A stretch of 64,000 bases of DNA, from contig NZ_CP059693.1 of the NCBI RefSeq assembly GCF_028657945.1, positions 930,001-994,000 on the forward strand, given 5' to 3'. A program made the translations under genes and the position numbers. Positions 17,565-27,184 of the stretch are shown piece after piece (position 1 is the first letter of the stretch; every line of letters starts with the position of its first letter). This stretch comes from Thalassomonas haliotis. Its GTDB lineage: Bacteria > Pseudomonadota > Gammaproteobacteria > Enterobacterales > Alteromonadaceae. Below the pieces are notes generated by a model that made no database searches, had not been told where the DNA came from, and saw only the letters and a program-made list of their open reading frames with translations.

Positions 17565-19784
17565 TTATTTTAAGTCAAAGCGATCCAACTGCATTACTTT
17601 AACCCAGGCGGCAACAAAGTCATTGATGAACTTCTTGTCGGCATCATTTGAGGCATACACCTCAGCAATGGCTCTTAATTCACTGTTAGAGCCAAAAATG
17701 AGATCTACAGGCGTGGCCTGCCATTTTAACTTGCCTGAAGCGCGGTCATGGCCTTTATAAATACCGGCATTGGCCTGATCTTTGGTCCATGAAGTCGACA
17801 TATCTAATAAGTTGACAAAGAAGTCATTGGATAATACGCCTGGCTGGTCGGTAAAAACACCTAAAGCAGAGCCGTCATAGTTGGCATCTAATACCCGCAT
17901 ACCGCCAAGAAGTACCGTCATTTCAGGTACGTTCAGGCCCAGTAAGTTGGCTTTGTCGATTAACATTTCTGCCGGTGACATATAACTTGCCCGGGTGTAA
18001 TAGTTACGGAAACCATCGGCGCTTGGTTGCAGATAATTGAATGACTGAACATCTGTTTGCGCTTGTGAGGCATCGGTGCGCCCTGGTGCAAAGGGGACTT
18101 CAAGCTGGTGACCGGCTTTTTGGGCTGCCTTTTCAATGGCGGCAGCGCCGCCTAAGACAATTAAATCTGCCAATGATACTTGCTTGTTCGCTGCTTTTTG
18201 GTTGTATTTTGCTTGGATTGACTCAAGCTTTGCCAGTACCTTGTTTAATTCATCTGGGTTATTTACCGGCCAGTTTTTTTGCGGTTCAAGCCTGATACGG
18301 GCGCCATTAGCGCCACCGCGCATATCGGTAACACGATGGCTGGCAGCAGATGCCCAGGCGGTCCGGATTAATGCTGAGCCGGTTAAGCCGGAGTCCAGGA
18401 TTTGCTTTTTAAGCCCTGTGATATCTTTTGCGCTGATAACCGGGTGTTTAAGGGGGGGTAGGGGGTCTTGCCATAACAGCACTTCACCCGGCACTTCTGC
18501 GCCAACATATCTTGCCCGGGGCCCCATATCCCTGTGCGTTAATTTAAACCAGGCTTTTGCAAACGCGAGATCGAACTGGCTGGGATCTTTTTGAAAACGT
18601 TCGACTATTTTTCTAAAGCCCGGATCTTCTTTTAACGCCAGATCGGTTGTGAGCATGATAGGGGCATGACGTTTATTGGCAATATGCGCATCGGGTACCA
18701 GATTTGCCGCGGCTTTATCGTCAGGTATCCACTGAATGGCTCCGGCTGGGCTTGTGCTTTGTATCCAGTTAAAGTTCATCAGGTTGTCTAAAAAATTAGA
18801 TGACCATTGGGTCGGGGTAACGGTCCAGGCTCCTTCTAAACCACTGGTTGACGTATCTGCACCTTTGCCTGTGCCGCATTTGTTTTTCCAGCCTAAACCT
18901 TGTGCTTCAATACCAGCTGCGGCAGGCTCGGCGCCGACACATTTATCCGGTTTTTTCGCGCCATGGGTTTTACCTAAGGTATGGCCGCCGGCGATCAGGG
19001 CGACAATTTCCTCATCGTTCATTGCCATGCGGCCAAACGACATTCTGATATCTTTTGCCGCTAACAGGGGATCGGGTTTGCCGTGCGGTCCTACCGGGTT
19101 AACATAAATCAAGCCCATCTCCACTGCGGCAAGCGGGCCTTTGAGTTTGCCTTTTTTGTCTCTGCGTTTGTCATCTAAAAATGCCGTTTCCGGACCCCAG
19201 TAAACTAAGTCCGGCTCCCAGTCGTCGCTCCGGCCACCGGCAAAGCCAAAGGTTTTAAAACCCATGGATTCAAGGGCGACATTGCCGGAAAGTACCATTA
19301 AATCTGCCCAGGAAAGCTTACGGCCGTATTTTTGTTTCACCGGCCACAATAACCGGCGTGCCTTGTCCAGGTTGGCATTGTCGGGCCAGCTGTTAAGCGG
19401 GTCGAATCGTTGTTGGCCGCCGGCGGCACCGCCGCGTCCGTCATGAACCCGGTAAACCCCGGCGCTGTGCCAGGCCATGCGGATCATTAACGGGCCGTAA
19501 TGTCCCCAGTCGGCGGGCCACCAGGCCTTTGAGTCGGTGAGGGTGGTTTGGATATCTTTTTTGAGCTGGTTTAAATCAAGGGTTGCAAACGCTTTGGCAT
19601 AATTGAATTGTGCGCCGTAGGGGTTGGATGCTTCGCTGTGTTGTCTGAGCGGACTCAGGTTGAGTTGCTCTGGCCACCAGAACTGATTGGTTTTTGCTTC
19701 ACCACTTGCCTGCGCCGCCGTTGACAATGTCACGGACGATAAAGCAAGGGATATTGCGACTATTGGGAGTGTGCTTCTTAACAT
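17565..19784 (-). CDS. katG: Catalase-peroxidase with export signal
   Basis: 739 residues; a bifunctional heme enzyme that decomposes hydrogen peroxide. An N-terminal Sec signal ([20 protein letters not shown], cleavage near AQA-SG) marks it as periplasmic, unlike the usual cytosolic KatG. The catalytic distal site is [13 protein letters not shown], including the Trp of the Met-Tyr-Trp adduct; the Tyr is in [12 protein letters not shown] and the Met in FGRMAMND. The proximal heme His is in [13 protein letters not shown]. The C-terminal duplicated domain is complete. It is divergent from oxyR, which suggests peroxide induction. Confidence 0.95.
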   Translation of the reverse strand: MLRSTLPIVAISLALSSVTLSTAAQASGEAKTNQFWWPEQLNLSPLRQHSEASNPYGAQFNYAKAFATLDLNQLKKDIQTTLTDSKAWWPADWGHYGPLMIRMAWHSAGVYRVHDGRGGAAGGQQRFDPLNSWPDNANLDKARRLLWPVKQKYGRKLSWADLMVLSGNVALESMGFKTFGFAGGRSDDWEPDLVYWGPETAFLDDKRRDKKGKLKGPLAAVEMGLIYVNPVGPHGKPDPLLAAKDIRMSFGRMAMNDEEIVALIAGGHTLGKTHGAKKPDKCVGAEPAAAGIEAQGLGWKNKCGTGKGADTSTSGLEGAWTVTPTQWSSNFLDNLMNFNWIQSTSPAGAIQWIPDDKAAANLVPDAHIANKRHAPIMLTTDLALKEDPGFRKIVERFQKDPSQFDLAFAKAWFKLTHRDMGPRARYVGAEVPGEVLLWQDPLPPLKHPVISAKDITGLKKQILDSGLTGSALIRTAWASAASHRVTDMRGGANGARIRLEPQKNWPVNNPDELNKVLAKLESIQAKYNQKAANKQVSLADLIVLGGAAAIEKAAQKAGHQLEVPFAPGRTDASQAQTDVQSFNYLQPSADGFRNYYTRASYMSPAEMLIDKANLLGLNVPEMTVLLGGMRVLDANYDGSALGVFTDQPGVLSNDFFVNLLDMSTSWTKDQANAGIYKGHDRASGKLKWQATPVDLIFGSNSELRAIAEVYASNDADKKFINDFVAAWVKVMQLDRFDLK

Positions 19785-20061
19785 TGTAATGCCTCTTTCT
19801 TATCATCGGATTATGAAAAAATCCCTTTGAGCAGGAAGAGAGTAGAATAGAAAAGGCCGGTTGAATAATTGATTGATCTGAAGATAACGTTTGATATTTT
19901 TAATTATAAAACGATAGTAGTTTTAACAGAGAATACAGCTAGTTATAAATTCTGGTAATGGCGGCTGCCAATTGGCCTGGCCAAACGACATTGCCGTGAT
20001 AAGCTATAGTAAAATTAATTAAAAAAAGCTTTATATTCAATAAAAATTATCATTGGAAAAC

Positions 20062-20970
20062 ATGATTTCATTAAAACAACTCCATTATGCACTGGCAATA
20101 GAAAAGACCTTGCATTTTAAAAAAGCCGCAGAAGCCTGCAATGTCTCTCAATCGGCTTTAAGCCTTGCGATCAATGAGCTGGAGAAGCAGTTGGGGGTTG
20201 CGATCTTCGAACGTAATAACAAGCAAGTACTGATCACTGAAAATGGTCAACTGATCCTTAATAAAGCGAAAAGAGTGAAGTTGGAATTGGACGAGCTGCT
20301 ACAAGTTTCGCAAATGAATAAACAGCCTTTTTCCAGCCCGATGACCATAGGGGTTATCCCTACGATTGGTCCTTACCTGTTGCCGAAAGTGTTGCCTGAG
20401 ATGCGAAAACAATACCCCAATATCAGGTTAAAAATCATTGAAGAGCAATCTCATGTGCTGGTGGATAAGGTGAGAAACGGTGAGCTTGATGCGGCAGTAC
20501 TGGCTTTGCCTTTCCCCATCGACGGCCTGATGCGTTTTGATTTCTGGCAGGAAGACTTTTATTGGGTCAGCCATAAAGATGAATGCCCGAGCCAAATGCT
20601 GGAAATAACCAGTGAAGAGCTGGAAGTGGAAAAGTTGATGCTGCTCAGGGAAGGACATTGCTTAAAAGATCATGCCTTGGCCGCGTGCAGCCTGCAGAAC
20701 CAGCAACAAAACGCTGATTTTGATTCGTCAAGTTTGCATACCTTGATTCAGATGGTTGCCGGTAAACTCGGCAGCACCCTGGTACCGCAGATGGCGTTAG
20801 ATCAATTGATCTATGATGAATCTGAGCTTAGGGCGGTTCACTTAAATGAACCCGGGCCGCACAGAACCATTGCCTTAGTGATCCGGCCCAATTATGTCAG
20901 GACCAATGAAATTACCCTGTTGCAGGAAATTTTTCAGTGCCAGTTAAGGGATAAATGTGAGTTAGGTTAA
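20062..20970 (+). CDS. oxyR: Hydrogen peroxide-responsive LysR regulator OxyR
   Basis: About 302 residues. The N-terminal winged helix is LKQLHYALAIEKTLHFKKAA with recognition helix VSQSALSLAINELEKQLG. The effector domain carries the peroxide switch: GHCLKDHALAAC, two cysteines nine residues apart as in E. coli Cys199/Cys208. I chose ATG 20062, with GGA seven bases before; TTG 20053 would add three residues. Divergent orientation from katG 277 bases away indicates direct control of that gene. I could not make a convincing four-part OxyR site in the gap. Confidence 0.9.
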   Translation: MISLKQLHYALAIEKTLHFKKAAEACNVSQSALSLAINELEKQLGVAIFERNNKQVLITENGQLILNKAKRVKLELDELLQVSQMNKQPFSSPMTIGVIPTIGPYLLPKVLPEMRKQYPNIRLKIIEEQSHVLVDKVRNGELDAAVLALPFPIDGLMRFDFWQEDFYWVSHKDECPSQMLEITSEELEVEKLMLLREGHCLKDHALAACSLQNQQQNADFDSSSLHTLIQMVAGKLGSTLVPQMALDQLIYDESELRAVHLNEPGPHRTIALVIRPNYVRTNEITLLQEIFQCQLRDKCELG

Positions 20971-21221
20971 AAGCTGATGTCGTGATCTGAGCAGGGTGAG
21001 CAGCTATTGAGGTGATGCGATATTTTTGGCGGGACTAAGAGCAAACGAAATAATGCATTAACCATTGGAAGATCCGCAAAGGCTTAATTTCATTGCTATA
21101 AGTTGATGATCTGTCTGGTACAGGCTTTCGCTCTACGCCTGGATAAAAGCTTATGGCTGATGGGATGAGAATAAAATGAGTTATATAACTTGGCTGGATG
21201 CCTTGGCCTTGTTAGAAAAAA

Positions 21222-21298
21222 TGGTGGCCCCTCCCTGACTTGAACAGGGGACCTGCCGATTATGAGTCGGATGCTCTAACCAACTGAGCTAAGGGGCC
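21222..21298 (-). tRNA. tRNA-Ile2, anticodon CAU (lysidine-modified type)
   Basis: 77 bases on the minus strand, with CCA encoded. Acceptor GGCCCCU pairs with AGGGGCC; D-arm AGCUCAGUUGGUUAGAGC; anticodon loop CUCAUAA; T-arm GUUCAAGUC. The anticodon CAU could mean Met, but the GGCCCCU acceptor stem and overall sequence resemble ileX-type tRNA, in which TilS converts C34 to lysidine to read AUA. Confidence 0.85.
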
Positions 21299-21507
21299 AT
21301 TCATCTCGCTTTGAGAGATAACAAAGACGCACCTCAACTAAAGCGGGAGGCAGTATAAGCATTTTTTATTTTGTTGTCACCTATTTCTAAAGTAAAAAAA
21401 TACGATATTTTCCAAATGACTAAATAGTATTCAAGTATTGATGTCAAGCTGGGCATTTTATCAAGGTGGACACTTTATAGCGTCCGGTGATAACCATTTC
21501 TGGCTTG

Positions 21508-24237
21508 CTAATCCCCGGTTTTACGGCTCAGGCGTCGCCATATGAGCGGCAATAACAGCAGTAAATAACGTAAATTAACAGCACCGCCGCCGTTACCGCC
21601 GGAACCGCCGGTATCGGGCTCAGGGGCAATTACTGTGATAATGATGCTGTCTGTCGTGGTGGCACCTTTGCTGTCGGTTACCGCTAAAGAAAAGCTTAGC
21701 TGGCTGGCGCTGTCGGGAGCGATAAAGCTCATGCTGCTCTGGCTGGTATCAAACATAGTGACACTTGGGCCTGAACTTTGGCTCCACAGGTAGCTTAGGG
21801 GGTCGTTTTCCCGGTCGCTTACGGTTGAGGTCAAGGTGTGTGACTGGCGGGTATTGACCTGGCTGTCTTCCCCTAAGTTTACCGAAGGCGCCTGGTTGCT
21901 TTCATCATCTGAGATGGTGACCGCCAATTGGTTAAAATTGCCCAAGCGGCTGTTATTGACCGAAGCCAGATTCAGGGTGAAGGTTTCTTCTTCTTCCGAG
22001 AGGTCATCGTTGATCAGCGTTAAGGTGATGGTTTTGTTGCTCTTGTCGCCGTCACTCCAGGTGAGGGTGCCGCTGGTGTTTTCCACGTCTTCATCTATCA
22101 ATGCGCTGCTGTCTTCCAGCTGGTAGTTGACCGAGACTTCTCCTTCGGCATTGCCTTCGCGGGAAACCGTGATGGTTGCCGGTCCCTGGTTTTCCGGCAC
22201 TATGATTTCTTCTTGGGTGAAGCCAATTACGCCGCTATTGGCCTTGCCGTCGATATTGACCGTCAGGTAGCTGGGGGAAGAGAGGGTGGCGCCGCCTGTC
22301 GGGTTATATAAACGCAGGTAAAAACTTTCGCCGAATTCGTCATTTACATCAGCAAGTACCGGGACCGAGATGGTTTTAGTCGTGTTGTCGCCTCCGGTCC
22401 AGGTCAGGGTGCCGCTTACCGGGGTATAATCTTCACCGGCCAGGGCGCTGCCGGGCAGAATCTGATAGGAAACCCCGGTATCGCTGGTCGGGGATCCGGC
22501 ATTGCGTGCTACGCTAATTTGAATATTTTCGCCTTCAACTGCGCTTATGGCAGACTGGCTGAAGCTGATATCTCCCTGCAGCGATGTCTGACTGTTATCC
22601 TTTAAGATATACAGGCCGCTGTTGATGTCGCTGATCAGGATATTGCCCGAAGGCAGAAAAGGATATACGCCCCAGGCGCCGTTATAGGTGGCATTATTCG
22701 AGGAGGGAAAGGTATCAAAGTAGGCCACTTCCACCGGGTTTGCCGCCTGGCTGATATCCAGTACCGTTAAGCCCCGTTCATAGGTGGACATATAATAGCG
22801 GTTGCCGCGTACATAACCGTTGTGATCCGCCGCTGCGGTGTCGCCGGTCCAGGTGCCGATGCGCACCGGGTTGTTTAAGTCGGCGATAGAGAACATCCTT
22901 AAAGTGGTGTTCAGGCCGCCGACCCTTTCGTCGAATTCATCGTGTAAAAAAATGGTTTGCAGATCTTCACTGGCCCAGCCGGAATGTACATATTTAGCCT
23001 CCTGGGCGAGGTCATTATATTCTGCCGTGCCCAGCTGGCTGATATTGTCGGGGTCTGAAATATTCCACAGTTTCATTTCATTTTCATTAAAATCAATAAA
23101 AACAGTGCAGTGGCCGTTGCTCTGGCAGTCGCTGGCGGCCCTGTTGTCGCTGATCACCACAGAGCTGCCGTCGTGGCTGTAGCCGCTACCGACCGAGGCA
23201 TTATTCAATGGGGTGAGCGAGGCCGGATTTTCCAGCGAATAGTTGTGAAAGGCGCCGCTGAATTTATTGGTGCCGAGCAGTTGCAGGCTTGGGGTTAGTC
23301 CTGCTTTGGCAATATTTAATGTCGGATCGGTATTGCTGATATAAAGGTTATGGGCGGTGGCTACAGCGGTATTTTTTTCCGCCAGGCTTACCGAGTGCGG
23401 CAGGTTGTTTAGGTCGATAATGGTTACGTGATCAAGTGTGCTGTCTACTGTGGCATAGGCGTAGGCGCGCCATACTTTCAGATTATCGTCATAGTATTGA
23501 TAAACCTTGATATCGCGCCAGTTTGAATTGGCGCCTGCTATGGTGGCGACCTCGACCGGACTGGCGGCATCGCTGATATCAACGACAACAATGCCGTTGG
23601 TCAGTCCCATCAGGGCGTATTCATTGCCGGTATTGAGGTCGACATGTCCCCAGATATCGCTGGCGGCGCCCGGGCTGGTGGAGAACTGGCTGAGCGGCAT
23701 ATGGGCCAGCAGATCGATATTGTTGCAGGCAAAATTACCGGCCTGGCCGTTGCTGCAGTTTTGCTGTGATTGCATCCGGTTTAAGCTGGCGTAGCTATCA
23801 AGCTGCTTTTTCAGTTGCTTTTCATCAATTTGGGATTTTCCGTCGGCAACCAGGGTGAAGCCCTGTTGGCGCAAGTTGTCGGCCATTTCTGCCGGTACTC
23901 CCAGCAGCAAGCTGGGGTTGCTGTCCGGGCTTTGGCTCTGGTAATGATCAAAACGGTTATAACCGCCATAAACCGGTACTAAGGCACTTTTTAAATAGAA
24001 TAACTCTTCACTGGAGGTTATCGGGTAGGTGCCGCCGGCCAGTAAAATTTTATCGCCTTTATTGGCCTGGGTGACTGCATAGGCGAGGGTTTTACAGGGG
24101 CGCAGGGCCAGGTCACATTTGCCCTTATCCTGCCCTTGGTTAGCAATAAAACGGGCTTTGTCGTGCTCCGAATGGGCAAAGCCCTTGCTGGAAAAAAATA
24201 TGGTTAACAATGAAAGATAAGCTATTTTTATTATCAT
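21508..24237 (-). CDS. Large surface protein: DUF1565-like start, LVIVD propeller (choice-of-anchor B), two Calx-beta domains, GlyGly-CTERM
   Basis: 909 residues. After a Sec signal comes a beta-helix-like segment (CDLALRPCKTLAYAVTQANK, LLAGGTYPI). Then LVIVD-type propeller repeats follow (NGIVVVDISDAASPVEVATI, GLTVLDISQAANPVEVAYF), the choice-of-anchor B layout. Two Calx-beta repeats (about 555-665 and 668-775) precede an Ig/cadherin-like domain. The tail GGSGGNGGGAVNLRYLLLLL, then PLIWRRLSRK, is a GlyGly-CTERM signal, processed by rhombosortase and secreted by type II in relatives. The gene is divergent from the MbnP/MbnH pair, 103 bases apart, suggesting a joint function. Confidence 0.85.
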   Translation of the reverse strand: MIIKIAYLSLLTIFFSSKGFAHSEHDKARFIANQGQDKGKCDLALRPCKTLAYAVTQANKGDKILLAGGTYPITSSEELFYLKSALVPVYGGYNRFDHYQSQSPDSNPSLLLGVPAEMADNLRQQGFTLVADGKSQIDEKQLKKQLDSYASLNRMQSQQNCSNGQAGNFACNNIDLLAHMPLSQFSTSPGAASDIWGHVDLNTGNEYALMGLTNGIVVVDISDAASPVEVATIAGANSNWRDIKVYQYYDDNLKVWRAYAYATVDSTLDHVTIIDLNNLPHSVSLAEKNTAVATAHNLYISNTDPTLNIAKAGLTPSLQLLGTNKFSGAFHNYSLENPASLTPLNNASVGSGYSHDGSSVVISDNRAASDCQSNGHCTVFIDFNENEMKLWNISDPDNISQLGTAEYNDLAQEAKYVHSGWASEDLQTIFLHDEFDERVGGLNTTLRMFSIADLNNPVRIGTWTGDTAAADHNGYVRGNRYYMSTYERGLTVLDISQAANPVEVAYFDTFPSSNNATYNGAWGVYPFLPSGNILISDINSGLYILKDNSQTSLQGDISFSQSAISAVEGENIQISVARNAGSPTSDTGVSYQILPGSALAGEDYTPVSGTLTWTGGDNTTKTISVPVLADVNDEFGESFYLRLYNPTGGATLSSPSYLTVNIDGKANSGVIGFTQEEIIVPENQGPATITVSREGNAEGEVSVNYQLEDSSALIDEDVENTSGTLTWSDGDKSNKTITLTLINDDLSEEEETFTLNLASVNNSRLGNFNQLAVTISDDESNQAPSVNLGEDSQVNTRQSHTLTSTVSDRENDPLSYLWSQSSGPSVTMFDTSQSSMSFIAPDSASQLSFSLAVTDSKGATTTDSIIITVIAPEPDTGGSGGNGGGAVNLRYLLLLLPLIWRRLSRKTGD

Positions 24238-24340
24238 AATTTAATCCATACCCTTGAGCCGATGAAATATCTATGGTGCTTAGATTAGTTTTTAGTATAC
24301 GATACTCATTAGAGTTGTCAGCATATTTTTATGGGGCTTA

Positions 24341-25174
24341 ATGTCTGATATTAAATTATTTTTCTTAACGCTGATTAAAATAACAGCTGCTTTTTCAGTA
24401 CTTTTTTTTCTGGCGGCCTGTGAGCGTAACCGCCCGGTTACTATCGCAGTGACACCTGTTTACCAGCAGCAAGTGTTAGCCTGTAATAAGGCTTTTTCCC
24501 ATATGGGGGAAAGTTGGCGTTATCAGCAGTTGCAGTTCTTTATCAGTGAGCTTGACGTTTTTGCAAAAGCAGTTGACTCGTCCCCTGATCAGGCAAAAAA
24601 TTCATGGCGAACCTGGCCGCTGCTGGAAAGCGAATTTCAGTCAGGGAATGTTGCCCTGCTGGGGCAGGTGTGTTCACCCGGCGGTAATCAGTCAAGCGTG
24701 GGCAACTGGCAGTTACACTTGGCCCCTGCCTTTGAGCTTTCCAGCATCAGCCGGATACGTTTCACTTTAGGTATTCCTTTTGCCTTAAATCATCAAAACC
24801 CGCTGACGCAAAAAAGCCCGTTTAATGTGCCGTCCATGTTTTGGGTCTGGCGCACCGGCCATAAGTTTTTACGGCTTGATATGGTATCAGATGATGATAA
24901 CTGGCTGTTTCATTTAGGCTCTACCGGTTGTCCGGCCGTCAGCCCGGTCAGGCCTCCGGCTGAACAGTGCCGCCAGCCAAACCGCTTCCAGTTTGAACTT
25001 GCTTTTGACAGCAAGAAGCCTGAACTGCTGCTGGATTTATCCCGGTTATTAACCCAGGTAGCGTTAACCAGCAAAAAAAGTTGCCAGTCTGCCCCGGATA
25101 ATCCCCATTGCCGGCAGATATTAGCCAACCTTAGCGGGCCAGGATCTCTTTTGTTCCGGGGCAGTGATGATTAA
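24341..25174 (+). CDS. mbnP: MbnP-like copper-binding lipoprotein of the metallo-mystery pair
   Basis: 277 residues. Lipoprotein signal with lipobox FLAACER (Cys about residue 27). Family features are the FFISELDVF strand, FTLGIPFALNHQNPL, NVPSMFWVWRTGHKFLRLD and HLGSTGC, with further cysteines (EQCRQ, SCQSAP, HCRQ) giving the four-Cys pattern of the MXAN_0976/MbnP family. In the methanobactin-linked relatives MbnP binds copper and a Trp is oxidised to kynurenine by the partner MbnH. The 3' end overlaps the next gene by 11 bases. No methanobactin genes are visible here. Confidence 0.85.
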   Translation: MSDIKLFFLTLIKITAAFSVLFFLAACERNRPVTIAVTPVYQQQVLACNKAFSHMGESWRYQQLQFFISELDVFAKAVDSSPDQAKNSWRTWPLLESEFQSGNVALLGQVCSPGGNQSSVGNWQLHLAPAFELSSISRIRFTLGIPFALNHQNPLTQKSPFNVPSMFWVWRTGHKFLRLDMVSDDDNWLFHLGSTGCPAVSPVRPPAEQCRQPNRFQFELAFDSKKPELLLDLSRLLTQVALTSKKSCQSAPDNPHCRQILANLSGPGSLLFRGSDD

Positions 25175-26336
25175 CTTAAACATGGCTACTTCTATAAGGC
25201 TGTTATGCCTGTTTCCCCTGCTAACGGCCCTCCTGCTAACCGGTTGCGGTAAAAGCCGGGAAACTGAAGGTTATCAATGGCCGATAATTGACGGTTTCCC
25301 CAAACCCCAGGTGCCGGCAGATAACCTTATGTCTGCTGAAAAAGTGTCATTGGGGCGGATACTGTTTTATGATCAAAACCTGTCCGCCAATCAAACCCAG
25401 TCTTGTGGCAGTTGCCATTTACAGGAATATGCCTTTGCCGAGCCTTTGATGACCTCGGTGGGGTCTACCGGCGAGAGCCACAGGCGTAATGCCCCGGCCC
25501 TGGTGAATATCGCCTATAACAAAACATTGACCTGGGCACACGACGGTTTAACCACCATAGAGCACCAGCTGTTATTGCCTATGTTTAGTGAATCTCCGGT
25601 AGAGCTGGGGATCACCAACCACGAACAGGAGGTGCTGGCTCGTTTCCAGACCCCGGCTTATCGTGCGCTTTTTCGTCAAGCCTTCCCCGAAAATTTTTCT
25701 GTTATTTTTGGCAGTGAGGGGGTGAGTTTTGAGTTGATCACTAAAGCACTGGCAAGTTTTGTCCGCAGTTTAATTTCACTGGATTCGCCCTTTGATCATT
25801 ATGCTTACTGGCGGGACGATTCGGCGATGCCGGAGGAAGCCATTCGCGGCATGAACTTGTTTTTCTCTGAACGGCTCGAATGCCATCATTGCCATGGCGG
25901 TTTTAACTTTACCCAGTCAACCGGTCATGAGCAGCAGTTGATTGACCGGCGGCCGTTTCATAATACCGGCTTATATAATGTCAACGGTGCCTCAGCCTAC
26001 CCGGGCGAAGATAACGGCCTGGCAGAAATCAGCACCCTGGCTGCCGATAACGGTCGATTTAGGGCGCCGACCCTGAGAAACATAGCGGTTACCGCCCCTT
26101 ATATGCATGACGGCAGTATTAAGACGCTGGATCAGGTTCTTGATTTTTATGCCGATGGCGGCCGAAACATCACTCAAGGTCCTCACCGGGGAGACGGCCG
26201 TAGAAATACCCTGAAAAGCCCGTTTATGAAAGGTTTTACTTTAACAGCCAGTGAGAGGCATGACCTGCTGGCTTTTCTACATTCGTTAACCGATAAATCG
26301 TTTTTAACGGCACCAGAGCATGCTGCGCCCGAATAA
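25164..26336 (+). CDS. mbnH: MbnH-like di-heme cytochrome c peroxidase-family enzyme
   Basis: 390 residues. Lipoprotein signal (LLLTGCGKS). Two c-type heme sites: CGSCHLQEYAFAEP (residues about 78-82) and CHHCHGGFNFTQS (about 237-241); the late heme ligand region is APYMHDGS. This is the bacterial CcpA/MauG branch. The overlap with the MbnP-like gene indicates the enzyme acts on that protein, as in MbnH, which uses a bis-Fe(IV) state to oxidise a Trp of MbnP. Both are predicted to be anchored to a periplasm-facing membrane. Confidence 0.88.
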   Translation: MMINLNMATSIRLLCLFPLLTALLLTGCGKSRETEGYQWPIIDGFPKPQVPADNLMSAEKVSLGRILFYDQNLSANQTQSCGSCHLQEYAFAEPLMTSVGSTGESHRRNAPALVNIAYNKTLTWAHDGLTTIEHQLLLPMFSESPVELGITNHEQEVLARFQTPAYRALFRQAFPENFSVIFGSEGVSFELITKALASFVRSLISLDSPFDHYAYWRDDSAMPEEAIRGMNLFFSERLECHHCHGGFNFTQSTGHEQQLIDRRPFHNTGLYNVNGASAYPGEDNGLAEISTLAADNGRFRAPTLRNIAVTAPYMHDGSIKTLDQVLDFYADGGRNITQGPHRGDGRRNTLKSPFMKGFTLTASERHDLLAFLHSLTDKSFLTAPEHAAPE

Positions 26337-26341
26337 AGGGC

Positions 26342-26989
26342 TTAAAAGCTAAAGCTCAGCCCGGCCGTGAGTTCTCCCTGCAACCATAAGTCACTGGAAA
26401 CGGAGGCGATACAGCCCTGGTTGCTGCAAAATAACTCACCGTCACTGTCGAAGAAGGTGGCAAATATCCTGGCGTCGATACGTAAAGCCAGTTGTTTGTT
26501 AATGGGCAAACGGGTCTGTAAGCCGAGGTTAACTGAAAACTGGCTTTCACTGTCAAACCGTGAGTTCTCCGGGGCCAGGTAGGTAAGGCCTAATCCTCCG
26601 GATAACTTCACCGGCACCGGGATATGGGTAAGCGGTACGTTGCCGCCGACTTGCAGATAGGTAACATCAATTTCCTTACTCTCCGAGAGAGAGGTCGAAA
26701 ATGTTGCCGAGTTGCGGTTGGTAAAGTCCGTTTGGTAATGGCTGAGCAAAAACTCTCCCTGTCGCTGGTCGGAATAAGGCCAGGCGATGATAAAACCGAA
26801 ACTGGCTTTATCCTCCAGTGAAAGTTCGGTTGCTATTCCTGTCGCCGGGTCGGTTTGCTCAAAATCGCCGTCTAAGCGGTAGCCGATAAAAGGCGTAAAT
26901 TCTAATCCCTGGTTGTCATGAGCAAGGGCGCAAAGGGGTGATAATACTAAGCTTGATAGAAAAAGTGATAAGGCAGGGGCTTGATACAT
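26342..26989 (-). CDS. Outer-membrane beta-barrel protein of unknown function
   Basis: 215 residues: Sec signal (ending LCALA-HD), alternating beta strands and a C-terminal aromatic-ended strand (LQGELTAGLSFSF) typical of OmpA/OmpW-sized barrels. It is convergent with the di-heme enzyme, its stop only 5 bases from that gene's stop. Two Cys residues (ELFCSNQGC) lie in a periplasmic or extracellular loop. I do not recognise a specific family. The neighbourhood suggests, but does not prove, a link to the MbnP/MbnH system. Confidence 0.65.
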   Translation of the reverse strand: MYQAPALSLFLSSLVLSPLCALAHDNQGLEFTPFIGYRLDGDFEQTDPATGIATELSLEDKASFGFIIAWPYSDQRQGEFLLSHYQTDFTNRNSATFSTSLSESKEIDVTYLQVGGNVPLTHIPVPVKLSGGLGLTYLAPENSRFDSESQFSVNLGLQTRLPINKQLALRIDARIFATFFDSDGELFCSNQGCIASVSSDLWLQGELTAGLSFSF

Positions 26990-27103
26990 GGCGGTTCCAT
27001 CTTAGTGTGGGCTAAGTTAAGTATTTATTGAGAAAGGAGAAAAATCCAGTTAGAGGGAGGGTTGAGGGAGATTGATGGAACTGGCGTTAAAAATTTTGCG
27101 CAT

Positions 27104-27138
27104 AAAAAAATGCATGCTTGCCGGGCAAACATGCATTT
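27104..27138 (-). terminator. Rho-independent terminator of rpoD
   Basis: On the minus strand AAATGCATG and CATGCATTT pair around an inner TTGCC/GGCAA stem, followed by seven T. It is about 45 bases after the rpoD stop. Confidence 0.9.
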
Positions 27139-27184
27139 AATTTTCTCTTTGCCAGCCGCCGACCCTTATTCAGTCGGCTGCTGC

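Noticed and set aside
19785-20061. OxyR binding site (ATAG-N7-CTAT pattern) between katG and oxyR
   Set aside because: One ATAG tetramer near 19913 is followed by AACA and CAGC at the right spacing, which is too weak a match to report as a site.
21222-21298. Elongator tRNA-Met
   Set aside because: Anticodon CAU fits, but the GGCCCCU acceptor stem and body match the ileX type better, so it was called tRNA-Ile2.
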